DNA of 22,851 nucleotides from contig CAAFMK010000080.1 of assembly GCA_900763995.1 (NCBI GenBank), positions 1-22,851 on the forward strand, written 5' to 3'. Made by a program: the position numbers and the translations under genes. The stretch is from an uncultured Oscillospiraceae bacterium. GTDB taxonomy: Bacteria > Bacillota > Clostridia > Oscillospirales > Oscillospiraceae. Under the pieces are notes generated by a model that saw nothing but the letters and a program-made list of their open reading frames with translations, was not told the origin of the DNA and did no database searches. Below are positions 14,012 through 20,314 of this stretch, in pieces. How positions within the stretch are numbered: the stretch's first letter is position 1; each line of letters starts with the position of its first letter.

Positions 14012-14125
14012 ATGAAAGTCAGACCGTCCGTGAAGCCCATGTGCGAGAAGTGCAAAGTCATTAAGCGCAAGGGCAAAGTCATGGTAATTTGCGAAAACCC
14101 CAAGCATAAGCAGAGACAAGGTTAA
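14012..14125 (+). CDS. rpmJ: 50S ribosomal protein L36, zinc-ribbon form
   Basis: This is the 37-residue L36, starting MKVRPSVKPMCEKCKVIKRK. The zinc ligands C11, C14, C27 and H32 are all present. L36 stabilises 23S rRNA near the base of the stalk. AGGAGG (about 13998-14003) is 8-9 bases from the ATG, which is why this start is chosen over an in-frame ATG at 13880 that would add a non-homologous leader. It lies 18 bases before rpsM. Confidence 0.97.
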   Translation: MKVRPSVKPMCEKCKVIKRKGKVMVICENPKHKQRQG

Positions 14126-14143
14126 TTGGAGGTGCTGTAAAAA

Positions 14144-14512
14144 ATGGCTCGTATTGCCGGTATTGACCTGCCGAGAGAGAAGAGAATCGAGATCGGCCTC
14201 ACTTATATCTACGGCATTGGGCGCACCAGCGCCAACAAGATCCTGGCCCAGGCTGGGGTAAATCCCGACATCCGTGTGAAGGACCTCACCGAGGAGGATG
14301 AGGCCAAGCTGCGTGAGGTCATCGGCCGTGAGTATGTGGTCGAGGGCGACCTGCGCCGCAACATCGCAATGGACATCAAGCGCCTGACTGAGATCGGCTG
14401 CTACCGCGGTGTCCGTCACCGCAAGGGGCTGCCCGTGCGTGGTCAGCGCAGCAAGACAAACGCCCGCACCCGCAAGGGTCCCAAGCGTACTGTCGCCAAT
14501 AAGAAGAAGTAA
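14144..14512 (+). CDS. rpsM: 30S ribosomal protein S13
   Basis: S13 forms bridges from the 30S head to the 50S subunit and touches P-site tRNA with its C-terminal tail. The 122-residue product has the helix-two-turn-helix region (TYIYGIGRTSANKILAQAGV), the GCYRGVRHRKGLPVRGQRSK signature and a lysine/arginine-rich tail. A GGAGG lies upstream. It begins the alpha part of the cluster, rpsM-rpsK-rpsD-rpoA. Confidence 0.97.
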   Translation: MARIAGIDLPREKRIEIGLTYIYGIGRTSANKILAQAGVNPDIRVKDLTEEDEAKLREVIGREYVVEGDLRRNIAMDIKRLTEIGCYRGVRHRKGLPVRGQRSKTNARTRKGPKRTVANKKK

Positions 14513-14525
14513 GGAGGGATAACAC

Positions 14526-14927
14526 ATGGCTGCAAATACCAAGGGTAAAAAAGTGGTGCGTAAGCGCCGCGAGCGTAAGAATGTAGAGAGGGGCCAGGTG
14601 CATATCCGCTCCTCCTTTAATAACACCATGGTCACCGTCACTGACGCACAGGGCAACGCCCTGTCCTGGGCCTCCTCCGGCGGCCTGGGTTTCCGTGGTT
14701 CCCGTAAGTCCACCCCCTTCGCCGCTCAGACTGCCGCTGAGACAGCTGCAAAGGCCGCGATGGAGTATGGCCTGAAGACCGTTGAGGTCTTTGTTAAGGG
14801 CCCCGGCGCTGGCCGTGAGGCCGCTATCCGGGCACTGCAGGCTGTGGGCCTGGAGGTCACTATGATTAAGGATGTGACCCCTGTCCCCCACAACGGCTGC
14901 CGTCCCCCGAAGCGCCGCCGTGTCTGA
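14526..14927 (+). CDS. rpsK: 30S ribosomal protein S11
   Basis: S11 forms the platform of the 30S subunit near the mRNA exit. The 133-residue product contains the conserved VHIRSSFNNTMVTVTDAQGN and the C-terminal TPVPHNGCRPPKRRRV, the invariant end of the family. AAGGAGG precedes the ATG. Nothing unusual is seen, and rpsD follows after 23 bases. Confidence 0.98.
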   Translation: MAANTKGKKVVRKRRERKNVERGQVHIRSSFNNTMVTVTDAQGNALSWASSGGLGFRGSRKSTPFAAQTAAETAAKAAMEYGLKTVEVFVKGPGAGREAAIRALQAVGLEVTMIKDVTPVPHNGCRPPKRRRV

Positions 14928-14950
14928 TCGTTAGAAGGAGGTTTTGACAG

Positions 14951-15553
14951 ATGGCTAGAAATATGCAGCCCATCGCCAAGCGGTGCAAGGCTCTGAACCT
15001 GTCCCCTGCCGCCATGGGCTATGCCAAGAAGACTACCAACCGCAACCCCAAGGGCCAGATGCGCAAGAAGCAGTCTGAGTATGCTATGCAGCTGACTGAG
15101 AAGCAGAAGGTCAAGTTTGTCTACGGCATCATGGAGAAGCAGTTCCGTATGTACTACGAGAAGGCTTCCCGCATGACCGGTAAGACCGGCGAGAACCTGC
15201 TGACCATGATCGAGCGCCGCCTGGACAATGTGGTCTATCGCCTGGGCTTTGCTCAGACCCGCCGTGAGGCCCGTCAGCTGACCACCCATGGTCACTTCAC
15301 CGTCAATGGCAAGCGTGTGGACATCCCCTCCTACCTGGTGAAGGTGGGCGATGTGATCGAGGTGCGTGAGAAGAGCCGTGCCTCCGTCAAGTTCAAGCGC
15401 CTGACTGGCGAGGATGCCCCTGTGGTCAACCTGCCCAAGTGGCTGGATCGCGCCAAGAACACCCTCCAGGGCTCTGTCGTTGCCATGCCCACCCGGGACG
15501 ACATCGACTTCCCCGTGGAAGAGCACCTCATCGTCGAGCTGTATTCTAAGTAA
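14951..15553 (+). CDS. rpsD: 30S ribosomal protein S4
   Basis: S4 is a primary 16S-binding protein, lies at the mRNA entry and acts as a repressor of ribosomal operons in several bacteria. The 200-residue product has the S4 RNA-binding domain at about residues 93-155 (RLDNVVYRLGFAQTRREARQL, then HGHFTVNGKRVDIPSY). The N terminus has a single cysteine (C12), so it is the non-zinc form. Its place between rpsK and rpoA is the common clostridial arrangement; in Bacillus subtilis rpsD is elsewhere. Confidence 0.97.
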   Translation: MARNMQPIAKRCKALNLSPAAMGYAKKTTNRNPKGQMRKKQSEYAMQLTEKQKVKFVYGIMEKQFRMYYEKASRMTGKTGENLLTMIERRLDNVVYRLGFAQTRREARQLTTHGHFTVNGKRVDIPSYLVKVGDVIEVREKSRASVKFKRLTGEDAPVVNLPKWLDRAKNTLQGSVVAMPTRDDIDFPVEEHLIVELYSK

Positions 15554-15561
15554 TATTTTCA

Positions 15562-15590
15562 GACTTCTCCGGTCTTTGGCCGGAGAAGTC
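15562..15590 (+). promoter_or_regulatory. Perfect 11-bp hairpin in the rpsD-rpoA gap
   Basis: GACTTCTCCGG (15562-15572) and CCGGAGAAGTC (15580-15590) flank a 7-base loop, 8 bases after the rpsD stop. The following bases are AGGTTTAACA, not a T-run, so an efficient terminator is unlikely. An mRNA-stability or processing element, or partial attenuation before rpoA, is more plausible. The rest of the 128-base gap shows no gene or clear promoter. Confidence 0.6.
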
Positions 15591-15681
15591 AGGTTTAACA
15601 GACTTAGACAACCCTCAGATATTGGTGAGCTGAATGAAGCGGCGTTGAATCGCTGCCGAGAAAAGGAGGGTATCCTAGCAT

Positions 15682-16632
15682 ATGGTAGAAATTGAAAAGC
15701 CCCGCATTGAATGTGTGGAAAATCCCGATGACGCCTCTTATGGCAAGTATGTGGTAGAGCCATTGGAGCGTGGCTACGGTACGACTCTGGGTAACTCCCT
15801 GCGTCGGATCCTGCTGTCCTCTCTGCCTGGCACTGCGGTGACCTCCATCAAGATCGCCGGCGTCCAGCATGAGTTTACCACCATCCCCGGCGTGAAAGAG
15901 GATGTCACCGAGATCGTCCTGAATGTGAAAGGTATCATTGCCAAGCTGTACTGCGAGGGCGTGAAAACTGTTCACATTGAGGCCGCCGGCCAGTGCAAGG
16001 TCACAGCTGGTGATATTAAGGCTGATGCCGATGTGGAGATCCTCAATCCCGATCTGCATATCGCCACTCTGGGCCCTGATGCCACCTTGTCCATGGAGCT
16101 GACACTGTCCCATGGCCGTGGGTATATTCCTGCGGATAAAAACAAGAATGCGCAGTCTATCATCGGGGTGATCCCCGTGGACTCCATTTACACCCCTGTC
16201 CGTAAGGTCAACTACACAGTGGAAAACACCCGTGTGGGTGATGCCACAGACTACGACAAGCTGACCTTGGAGGTGTGGACCAACGGCACCATTGATGCCA
16301 GGGACGCCGTCTCTCTGGGGGCACGCATCCTATGTGACCACTTTACCCTGTTTACCGACTTGTCCGACACAATGGGCAATAAGTCTACTGTGGTGGAGAA
16401 GGCTGAGGCCCAGCGGGATAAGGTGATGGAGATGACCATTGATGACATGGATCTGTCCGTCCGTTCCTACAACTGTCTGAAGAGAGCCAACATCAACACA
16501 GTGGAGGATCTGATCTCCAAGACAGAGGAAGAGATGATGAAGGTTCGTAACCTGGGCCGCAAGTCCCTGGAAGAGGTCATCAACAAGCTGTCCATGATGG
16601 GTCTTTCCCTGGCCAGCGAGGAGAATAACTAA
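15682..16632 (+). CDS. rpoA: DNA-directed RNA polymerase subunit alpha
   Basis: Alpha dimerises to start RNA polymerase assembly and contacts activators and UP elements. The 316-residue protein has the N-terminal assembly domain (about 1-230, with VEPLERGYGTTLGNSLRRILL) and the C-terminal domain (about 250-312), where LSVRSYNCLKRANINTVEDL and RNLGRKSLEEV form the DNA-binding helices. AAGGAGG is upstream of the ATG, although 12-13 bases away, which is a little far. It is preceded by a 128-base and followed by a 170-base structured gap. Confidence 0.98.
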   Translation: MVEIEKPRIECVENPDDASYGKYVVEPLERGYGTTLGNSLRRILLSSLPGTAVTSIKIAGVQHEFTTIPGVKEDVTEIVLNVKGIIAKLYCEGVKTVHIEAAGQCKVTAGDIKADADVEILNPDLHIATLGPDATLSMELTLSHGRGYIPADKNKNAQSIIGVIPVDSIYTPVRKVNYTVENTRVGDATDYDKLTLEVWTNGTIDARDAVSLGARILCDHFTLFTDLSDTMGNKSTVVEKAEAQRDKVMEMTIDDMDLSVRSYNCLKRANINTVEDLISKTEEEMMKVRNLGRKSLEEVINKLSMMGLSLASEENN

Positions 16633-16802
16633 GTCTCTCTCCCCCATTTGGGGCAGAGAGATCGCAGGGCAGCGAGGAAGGTATGTAACGTTCCGCTTCC
16701 CGTGCGGCACTTTGCCGTCCCCTTTGGGGTGCCCCGGCCCTTTGGGCCGAATGAACGAATTTAAGTTGGATCTCGCCACGCGAGGTCAAAGGAGTGCTTC
16801 AA
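16633..16802 (+). promoter_or_regulatory. Series of short hairpins between rpoA and rplQ
   Basis: Four consecutive hairpins have T-rich loops: 16634-16661 (TCTCTCT and CCCCA arms with one C-C mismatch), CGGCA/TGCCG (16705-16717), CCCC-TTT-GGGG (16719-16729) and CGGCCC-TTT-GGGCCG (16735-16749). A fifth (16769-16787, 8 bp with one wobble, loop CAC) ends just before the rplQ Shine-Dalgarno. None has a terminator-like T-run. No promoter is visible. The region may tune rplQ relative to rpoA, or protect or process the mRNA. Confidence 0.5.
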
Positions 16803-17147
16803 ATGTCTCAGAAGAATCGTAAGCTGGGCCGCACCAGCGATCAGCGCAAGGCTATGCTGCGCGCCATGGTAACCTACCTGCTAGAGAATGGTCAGATCAA
16901 GACCACCGTTACCCGTGCCAAGGAGGTTGCTCCCGTGGCTGAGAAGATGATTACCCTGGCTAAGGACAATACTCTGGCTTCCTATCGTCAGGCTCTTGGC
17001 TTCATCACCAAGGAGGATGTGGCCAACAAGCTCTTTAAGGAGATCGGCCCCAAGTATGCAGACCGTAACGGCGGCTACACCCGTGTTGTCCGCATCGGCC
17101 CCCGCCGGGGCGATGCCGCTGAGATGGCAATCATCCAGCTGGTCTAA
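16803..17147 (+). CDS. rplQ: 50S ribosomal protein L17
   Basis: L17 lies near the tunnel exit. The product is 114 residues with the family N terminus RKLGRTSDQRKAMLRAMVTYLLENGQI and the C-terminal GGYTRVVRIGPRRGDAAEMAIIQLV. I start at the ATG 16803, because AGGAG (16790-16794) is 8 bases before it; an in-frame GTG at 16794 overlaps that site. It is the last gene of the cluster, and repeat copy 2 begins nine bases after its stop. Confidence 0.97.
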   Translation: MSQKNRKLGRTSDQRKAMLRAMVTYLLENGQIKTTVTRAKEVAPVAEKMITLAKDNTLASYRQALGFITKEDVANKLFKEIGPKYADRNGGYTRVVRIGPRRGDAAEMAIIQLV

Positions 17148-17155
17148 AAAAATAC

Positions 17156-17292
17156 CAGCTTGTCGAAAAAGCCCTCCTGCAAGGAGTTCCATCATCCGCA
17201 GATGATGGAATAAAATTAAAGTCTGTCATTTCCAGGGACATGCGCCTTGGAAATGACACTTCTCACGAAATTTTTGAGGACAATTTCGGAAG
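17156..17292 (+). repeat. Palindrome-rich intergenic repeat, copy 2 (inverted relative to copy 1)
   Basis: It aligns without gaps to the reverse complement of 1-137. Its hairpins are 17174-17178 with 17182-17186 (5 bp), 17187-17196 with 17201-17210 (10 bp) and 17225-17237 with 17245-17257 (13 bp, one wobble, loop ACATGCG as in copy 1). In this last hairpin one pair is C-G in copy 1 and A-T in copy 2, a compensatory change. The repeat sits directly after rplQ and may also end its transcript. Confidence 0.88.
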
Positions 17293-17354
17293 AAATCGAG
17301 TTAAAAATTTCGTGCAGTCCAACTCGAAAAAGTGGCTTTGCCACTTTTTCGACA
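17161..17354 (+). mobile_element. Possible full-length MITE-like unit around repeat copy 2
   Basis: TGTCGAAAAAG (17161-17171) and CTTTTTCGACA (17344-17354) are perfect 11-bp inverted ends of a 194-base segment that includes most of repeat copy 2. Further internal inverted repeats are CACGAAATTTTT/AAAAATTTCGTG (17264-17275, 17303-17314) and CGAGTT/AACTCG (17297-17302, 17321-17326). No coding capacity and no clear target-site duplication are visible, so a non-mobile repeated terminator is an alternative. Confidence 0.4.
17325..17351 (+). terminator. Strong hairpin downstream of rplQ
   Basis: CGAAAAAGTGGC (17325-17336) and GCCACTTTTTCG (17340-17351) form a perfect 12-bp stem with a TTT loop. 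The A-run and T-run are built into the stem arms, which is typical of bidirectional intrinsic terminators. It lies about 180 bases after rplQ. Confidence 0.6.
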
Positions 17355-17361
17355 GTCTCAA

Positions 17362-17390
17362 GATCGGGTGCCGAAAGCACCCGATCTTTT
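17362..17390 (+). terminator. Terminator between rplQ and the dCMP deaminase gene
   Basis: GATCGGGTGC (17362-17371) and GCACCCGATC (17377-17386) form a 10-bp stem with loop CGAAA, followed by TTTT (17387-17390). It ends plus-strand transcription; on the minus strand it lies 20 bases past the deaminase stop and may also serve that gene. Confidence 0.65.
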
Positions 17391-17409
17391 GCATGAGATC
17401 CATTCTCGT

Positions 17410-17901
17410 TCACTTCTCGCCATGCCCCTCTGGCATGGAGTCATCCTCTGTGATCCAGTCCTCTACCTCAACCACAGTGTACTCATTTTCGGTATTGCGG
17501 ATGACCACCCGCTCGATCCCTGCATTGATGACCACCCGACGGCACATGGAGCAGGAGGTGGCATCGTGGAGCAGCTCCCCATTTTTGGCAGTTCGTCCCG
17601 CCAGATACAAAGTTGCCCCCAGGGTGTCCCGGCGGGCGGCAGATATGATGGCGTTCATCTCCGCATGGACTGAGCGGCACAGCTCATACCGCTCCCCAGG
17701 TGGCACATTCATGGCCTCTCTGGTGCAGTAGCCCAGATCTATGCAGTTTTTTCTCCCCCGTGGGGCCCCGTTATAGCCAGTGGATACGATCTCATCATTT
17801 TTGACGATGATCGCCCCGTAGCATCGGCGCAGACAGGTGGAGCGCTCCAACACTGTCTCCGCAATATCCAAATAGTAATTTTCCTTATCGATCCGTCTCA
17901 C
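17410..17901 (-). CDS. Deoxycytidylate (dCMP) deaminase, ComEB type
   Basis: The enzyme deaminates dCMP to dUMP for dTTP synthesis. The 163-residue protein has the zinc-dependent deaminase fold: H79-A-E81 (zinc ligand and catalytic glutamate in SVHAEMNAI) and C117-x2-C120 (TSCSMCRRVVINAGI). The more usual motif is PCxxC; here Ser replaces Pro. STGYNGAPRG is typical of dCMP deaminases rather than cytidine deaminases. It starts with GTG, 7 bases after a GGAGGAGGG. It stands alone on the minus strand, convergent with rplQ. Confidence 0.92.
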   Translation of the reverse strand: MRRIDKENYYLDIAETVLERSTCLRRCYGAIIVKNDEIVSTGYNGAPRGRKNCIDLGYCTREAMNVPPGERYELCRSVHAEMNAIISAARRDTLGATLYLAGRTAKNGELLHDATSCSMCRRVVINAGIERVVIRNTENEYTVVEVEDWITEDDSMPEGHGEK

Positions 17902-17937
17902 ACACAGTCCCTCCTCCGGCTGCTGGAATGTATCGAC

Positions 17938-17966
17938 AGTATATCCTATTTTCCACCATCCGGCAA
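17938..17966 (-). promoter_or_regulatory. Promoter of the dCMP deaminase gene
   Basis: Read on the minus strand, TTGCCG (17966-17961) is followed by a 17-base spacer and TATACT (17943-17938). The start site would be near 17931, giving a leader of about 30 bases that contains the ribosome-binding site. The -35 box is moderate and the -10 box good. Confidence 0.65.
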
Positions 17967-18040
17967 GAGTGCTTTTCCCATTTATGGTACAGGGGTATTT
18001 TTTCCAGTTTGGAATTTACACATTGTTTACGAATGACTTC

Positions 18041-18069
18041 TTGACGATTTTCATGGGGTGCGCTATCAT
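18041..18069 (+). promoter_or_regulatory. Promoter of the zinc-ribbon membrane protein gene
   Basis: TTGACG (18041-18046), a 17-base spacer and TATCAT (18064-18069) form a good sigma-A site. The start site should be near 18076, about 57 bases before the ATG at 18133. It diverges from the deaminase promoter. Confidence 0.7.
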
Positions 18070-18132
18070 TATTGCATTCCTTTCGGCAGGCGTGATCGCA
18101 TGCCTTTCCCACATGACCAAGGAGGCGTACCC

Positions 18133-18528
18133 ATGATCCGCAACGCGATCCACCGTTTTATGTATGGTCGTTATGGCAGCGACCAGTTGAATGTGTCTCT
18201 GCTTGTTCTCTATCTGGTTTTGGATGTGATCTTCACTTTTGTAAATATACCAGCGCTGTATTGGATGTCTCTTATTCCCTTTGGCTGGATGGTCTTTCGT
18301 CTGCTGTCCCGAAACATCTCCGCCCGACGGAATGAAAATACCCAATTTATGCGGGCGATGGCCCCCATGATACAGTGGTTCCGCTTTCAGCGGGCCATGC
18401 GCCGGGATAAAAACCACCGCTATTTCAAGTGTCCCAGCTGCGGCCAGCAGCTCAGAGTGCCCAGAGGGAAAGGGCACATCACCGTCACCTGCCGCAGCTG
18501 CGGGGCCAGCTTTCAGGAAAACAGTTGA
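18133..18528 (+). CDS. Small membrane protein with C-terminal zinc ribbon
   Basis: Function unknown. The 131-residue protein has two likely membrane helices (about residues 20-38 and 41-57), a basic amphipathic stretch (about 58-98) and a zinc ribbon, C100-x2-C103 and C120-x2-C123, with C-P-S-C-G and C-R-S-C-G knuckles. The ribbon should face the cytoplasm if the helices form a hairpin with the N terminus inside. The ATG at 18133 is chosen over an upstream in-frame ATG because AAGGAGG (18119-18125) lies 7 bases before it and the promoter overlaps the longer reading frame. A stable hairpin follows the gene. Confidence 0.8.
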   Translation: MIRNAIHRFMYGRYGSDQLNVSLLVLYLVLDVIFTFVNIPALYWMSLIPFGWMVFRLLSRNISARRNENTQFMRAMAPMIQWFRFQRAMRRDKNHRYFKCPSCGQQLRVPRGKGHITVTCRSCGASFQENS

Positions 18529-18533
18529 GCAAT

Positions 18534-18566
18534 ATACCCTGTCGTTTTAGTGAAACGGCAGGGTAT
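18534..18566 (+). terminator. Hairpin after the zinc-ribbon gene
   Basis: A 14-bp stem (18534-18547 with 18553-18566, one G-T wobble) begins five bases after the stop and has a 5-base loop. The bases just after it are CGTCTTGG, a poor T-run, so termination efficiency is uncertain, but position and stability favour a terminator. Confidence 0.6.
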
Positions 18567-18602
18567 CGTCTTGGTATGAATCTTTTCTTTTCTTTCTGGC
18601 TA

Positions 18603-18611
18603 TGGTAGAAT
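18603..18611 (+). promoter_or_regulatory. Extended -10 promoter of the FAD protein gene
   Basis: TGG (18603-18605) directly before TAGAAT (18606-18611) makes an extended -10 element. No good -35 box is seen 17 bases upstream, only T-rich sequence. The distance to the ATG is 46 bases. Confidence 0.5.
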
Positions 18612-18657
18612 AGAAGATATAACTGACCTCAAAATAATAAATAAGGAGATCCCCTTT

Positions 18658-20049
18658 ATGAGCCTCAACTATGATGTTGCCATTCTTGGCTGTGGTGAAG
18701 CCGGTATTTTTGCAGCCTATGAGCTGACCCACCTCCACCCTGAGCTAAAGGTCGTAGCCCTGGATCAGGGGCCGGACATCTATCACCGCAGCTGTCCCAT
18801 TGTAGCCGGAGCGGTGCGGGAATGCATCCACTGTCCCGTCTGCCACACCATGTGTGGTTTTGGTGGTGCTGGTGCATTCTCTGATGGAAAGTTTAACTTT
18901 ACCACCCAGTTTGGCGGCTGGCTCACCGACTTTATGGAGCCCAGTAAGGTCATGGATCTCATTGAGTATGTGGATTCCGTCAGTGTGCTGCATGGCGCCA
19001 CCACTGAGTGCTTCTCCACCACCACCCCAGAGGCCAAGGCTCTGGAGCGCCGGGCACTGGCCTACGACCTCCACCTGCTCCAGGCCCGATGCAAGCACCT
19101 GGGTACAGAGAACAACCTGCGCATCCTGACCAATATCTATGAGGGTCTGCAAAATAAATTGGAATTTCGCTTCAACTCCGAGGTGGCCTCCATCTCCAAA
19201 GAGGGCGAGGGCTACCGCCTGTCCCTGACAAAGGGCGGCGAGGTGTCCTGCCGCTGCCTCATCGCCGCCCCAGGCCGCTCTGGCGCTGAGTGGTTTGCCA
19301 ACCAGTGCAAGGATCTGGGGCTGGAGCTGCTCAACAACCAGGTGGATATTGGTGTGCGTGTGGAGCTGCCCGCCTCCGTCTTTGAGCACATCACTGATGT
19401 GGTCTATGAGTCCAAGCTGGTGTACCGCACCAAGCAGTATGGGGATCAGGTGCGTACCTTCTGTATGAACCCCTATGGCCATGTGGTGGCAGAGAGTGTG
19501 GAGGGGATCAACACTGTAAATGGTCACTCCTATGCTGACCCCGCTCTGCGCAGCGAAAACACCAACTTTGCCCTGCTGGTCAGCAACCGCTTTACCAAGC
19601 CCTTCAATGAGCCCTACCGCTACGGCAAGCATGTGGCCTCTCTCTCCAATATGCTGGCGGGTGGTGTTCTAGTTCAGCGCTTTGGTGATCTTGTGGGCGG
19701 GCGGCGCACCAACGAGCACCGCATGAGCAAGTCCTTTGTCCGGCCCACCCTCACCGCCGCCGTACCCGGTGACCTGTCCCTGACCCTGCCCAAGCGCCAG
19801 CTGGACAACATCATTGAAATGATCTATCAGCTGGATAAAATCGCCCCCGGTACTGCCAACTATGACACCCTGCTCTATGGTGCAGAGGTGAAGTTCTACT
19901 CCGCACGGCTCCAGCTGTCTGAGGATCTGGAGACCGCCCTGCCCAACTTCTTTGCCGCAGGGGATGGTGCCGGTGTCACCAGAGGTCTGGCACAGGCTGG
20001 TGCCTCCGGTATCCAGGCCGCCCGGGCCATTGTCAGCCGTCTGGGCTGA
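18658..20049 (+). CDS. FAD-dependent oxidoreductase, COG2509 type
   Basis: The 463-residue protein has an N-terminal Rossmann motif (VAILGCGEAGIFAAYEL, residues 7-23), a C-terminal flavin-binding segment (FFAAGDGAGVTRGLAQAGASGIQAARAI) and a GGAGAFSDGKFN block (69-80), which place it in the uncharacterised COG2509 FAD family. Just before that block are C56, C59, C62 and C66, with ferredoxin-like spacing C-x2-C-x2-C-x3-C; C46 is nearby. An iron-sulfur cluster is possible but unproven. The natural substrate is unknown. AAGGAG precedes the ATG. It is a single-gene unit between its own promoter and a terminator. Confidence 0.85.
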   Translation: MSLNYDVAILGCGEAGIFAAYELTHLHPELKVVALDQGPDIYHRSCPIVAGAVRECIHCPVCHTMCGFGGAGAFSDGKFNFTTQFGGWLTDFMEPSKVMDLIEYVDSVSVLHGATTECFSTTTPEAKALERRALAYDLHLLQARCKHLGTENNLRILTNIYEGLQNKLEFRFNSEVASISKEGEGYRLSLTKGGEVSCRCLIAAPGRSGAEWFANQCKDLGLELLNNQVDIGVRVELPASVFEHITDVVYESKLVYRTKQYGDQVRTFCMNPYGHVVAESVEGINTVNGHSYADPALRSENTNFALLVSNRFTKPFNEPYRYGKHVASLSNMLAGGVLVQRFGDLVGGRRTNEHRMSKSFVRPTLTAAVPGDLSLTLPKRQLDNIIEMIYQLDKIAPGTANYDTLLYGAEVKFYSARLQLSEDLETALPNFFAAGDGAGVTRGLAQAGASGIQAARAIVSRLG

Positions 20050-20060
20050 GATATCATATT

Positions 20061-20094
20061 ACGCCGCCGTACCCGATGCCGGGAACGGCGGCGT
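20061..20094 (+). terminator. Terminator of the FAD protein gene
   Basis: ACGCCGCCGT (20061-20070) pairs with ACGGCGGCGT (20085-20094), and the stem continues inside with CCCG/CGGG after one mismatch. It begins 12 bases after the stop codon. The tail TTCCTGCAAATTTT is only moderately T-rich. Confidence 0.65.
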
Positions 20095-20211
20095 TCCTGC
20101 AAATTTTATGGCGGGCTTGCAAACCTTGCCTTGGTTGTTTTTTTCAGCTTTTCCCCGCCTATGACCCCTTATTTTTTAGTAGTTTTGATTTTTGGCGATG
20201 TGGCTGTGGAG

Positions 20212-20262
20212 TTTTCCACACTCAAACAGGAGTTATCCACATTCTCCACATAGTTATCCACA
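20212..20262 (+). promoter_or_regulatory. Cluster of four DnaA-box-like 9-mers
   Basis: Two perfect boxes TTATCCACA lie at 20233-20241 and 20254-20262. One-mismatch variants are TTTTCCACA (20212-20220) and TTCTCCACA (20242-20250, abutting the first perfect box). All point the same way. The cluster ends 23 bases before the -35 box of the mnmE promoter. DnaA-regulated promoter, DnaA-titrating site and oriC are the options; oriC is disfavoured by the direction of the ribosomal cluster. Confidence 0.75.
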
Positions 20263-20285
20263 TTCCATAATACTGGAGTTCCATC

Positions 20286-20314
20286 TTGACACCGCCCACC
20301 ACTTATTTCATAAT
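20286..20314 (+). promoter_or_regulatory. Sigma-A promoter of mnmE
   Basis: TTGACA (20286-20291) is perfect, the spacer is 17 bases and the -10 is CATAAT (20309-20314). The start site would be near 20321 and the leader about 83 bases. The inverted repeat CTTGACAC/GTGTCAAG overlaps the -35 box and the start site and could be an operator. Confidence 0.75.

Noticed and set aside
15562..15590. Terminator between rpsD and rpoA
   Set aside because: The stem is perfect but no T-run follows, and stopping before rpoA and rplQ would need another promoter, which is not visible.
16794..16802. GTG start of rplQ
   Set aside because: It overlaps the AGGAG ribosome-binding site that serves the ATG at 16803.
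18016..18477. Minus-strand gene opposite the zinc-ribbon gene
   Set aside because: The plus-strand gene has promoter, ribosome site, membrane helices and paired cysteines; the minus-strand frame has none of these.
20212..20262. Chromosomal origin of replication (oriC)
   Set aside because: The DnaA boxes are convincing, but dnaA and dnaN are not next to them, the ribosomal protein genes run toward the site, and only about 50 bases carry boxes. Kept as a finding, not called as oriC.
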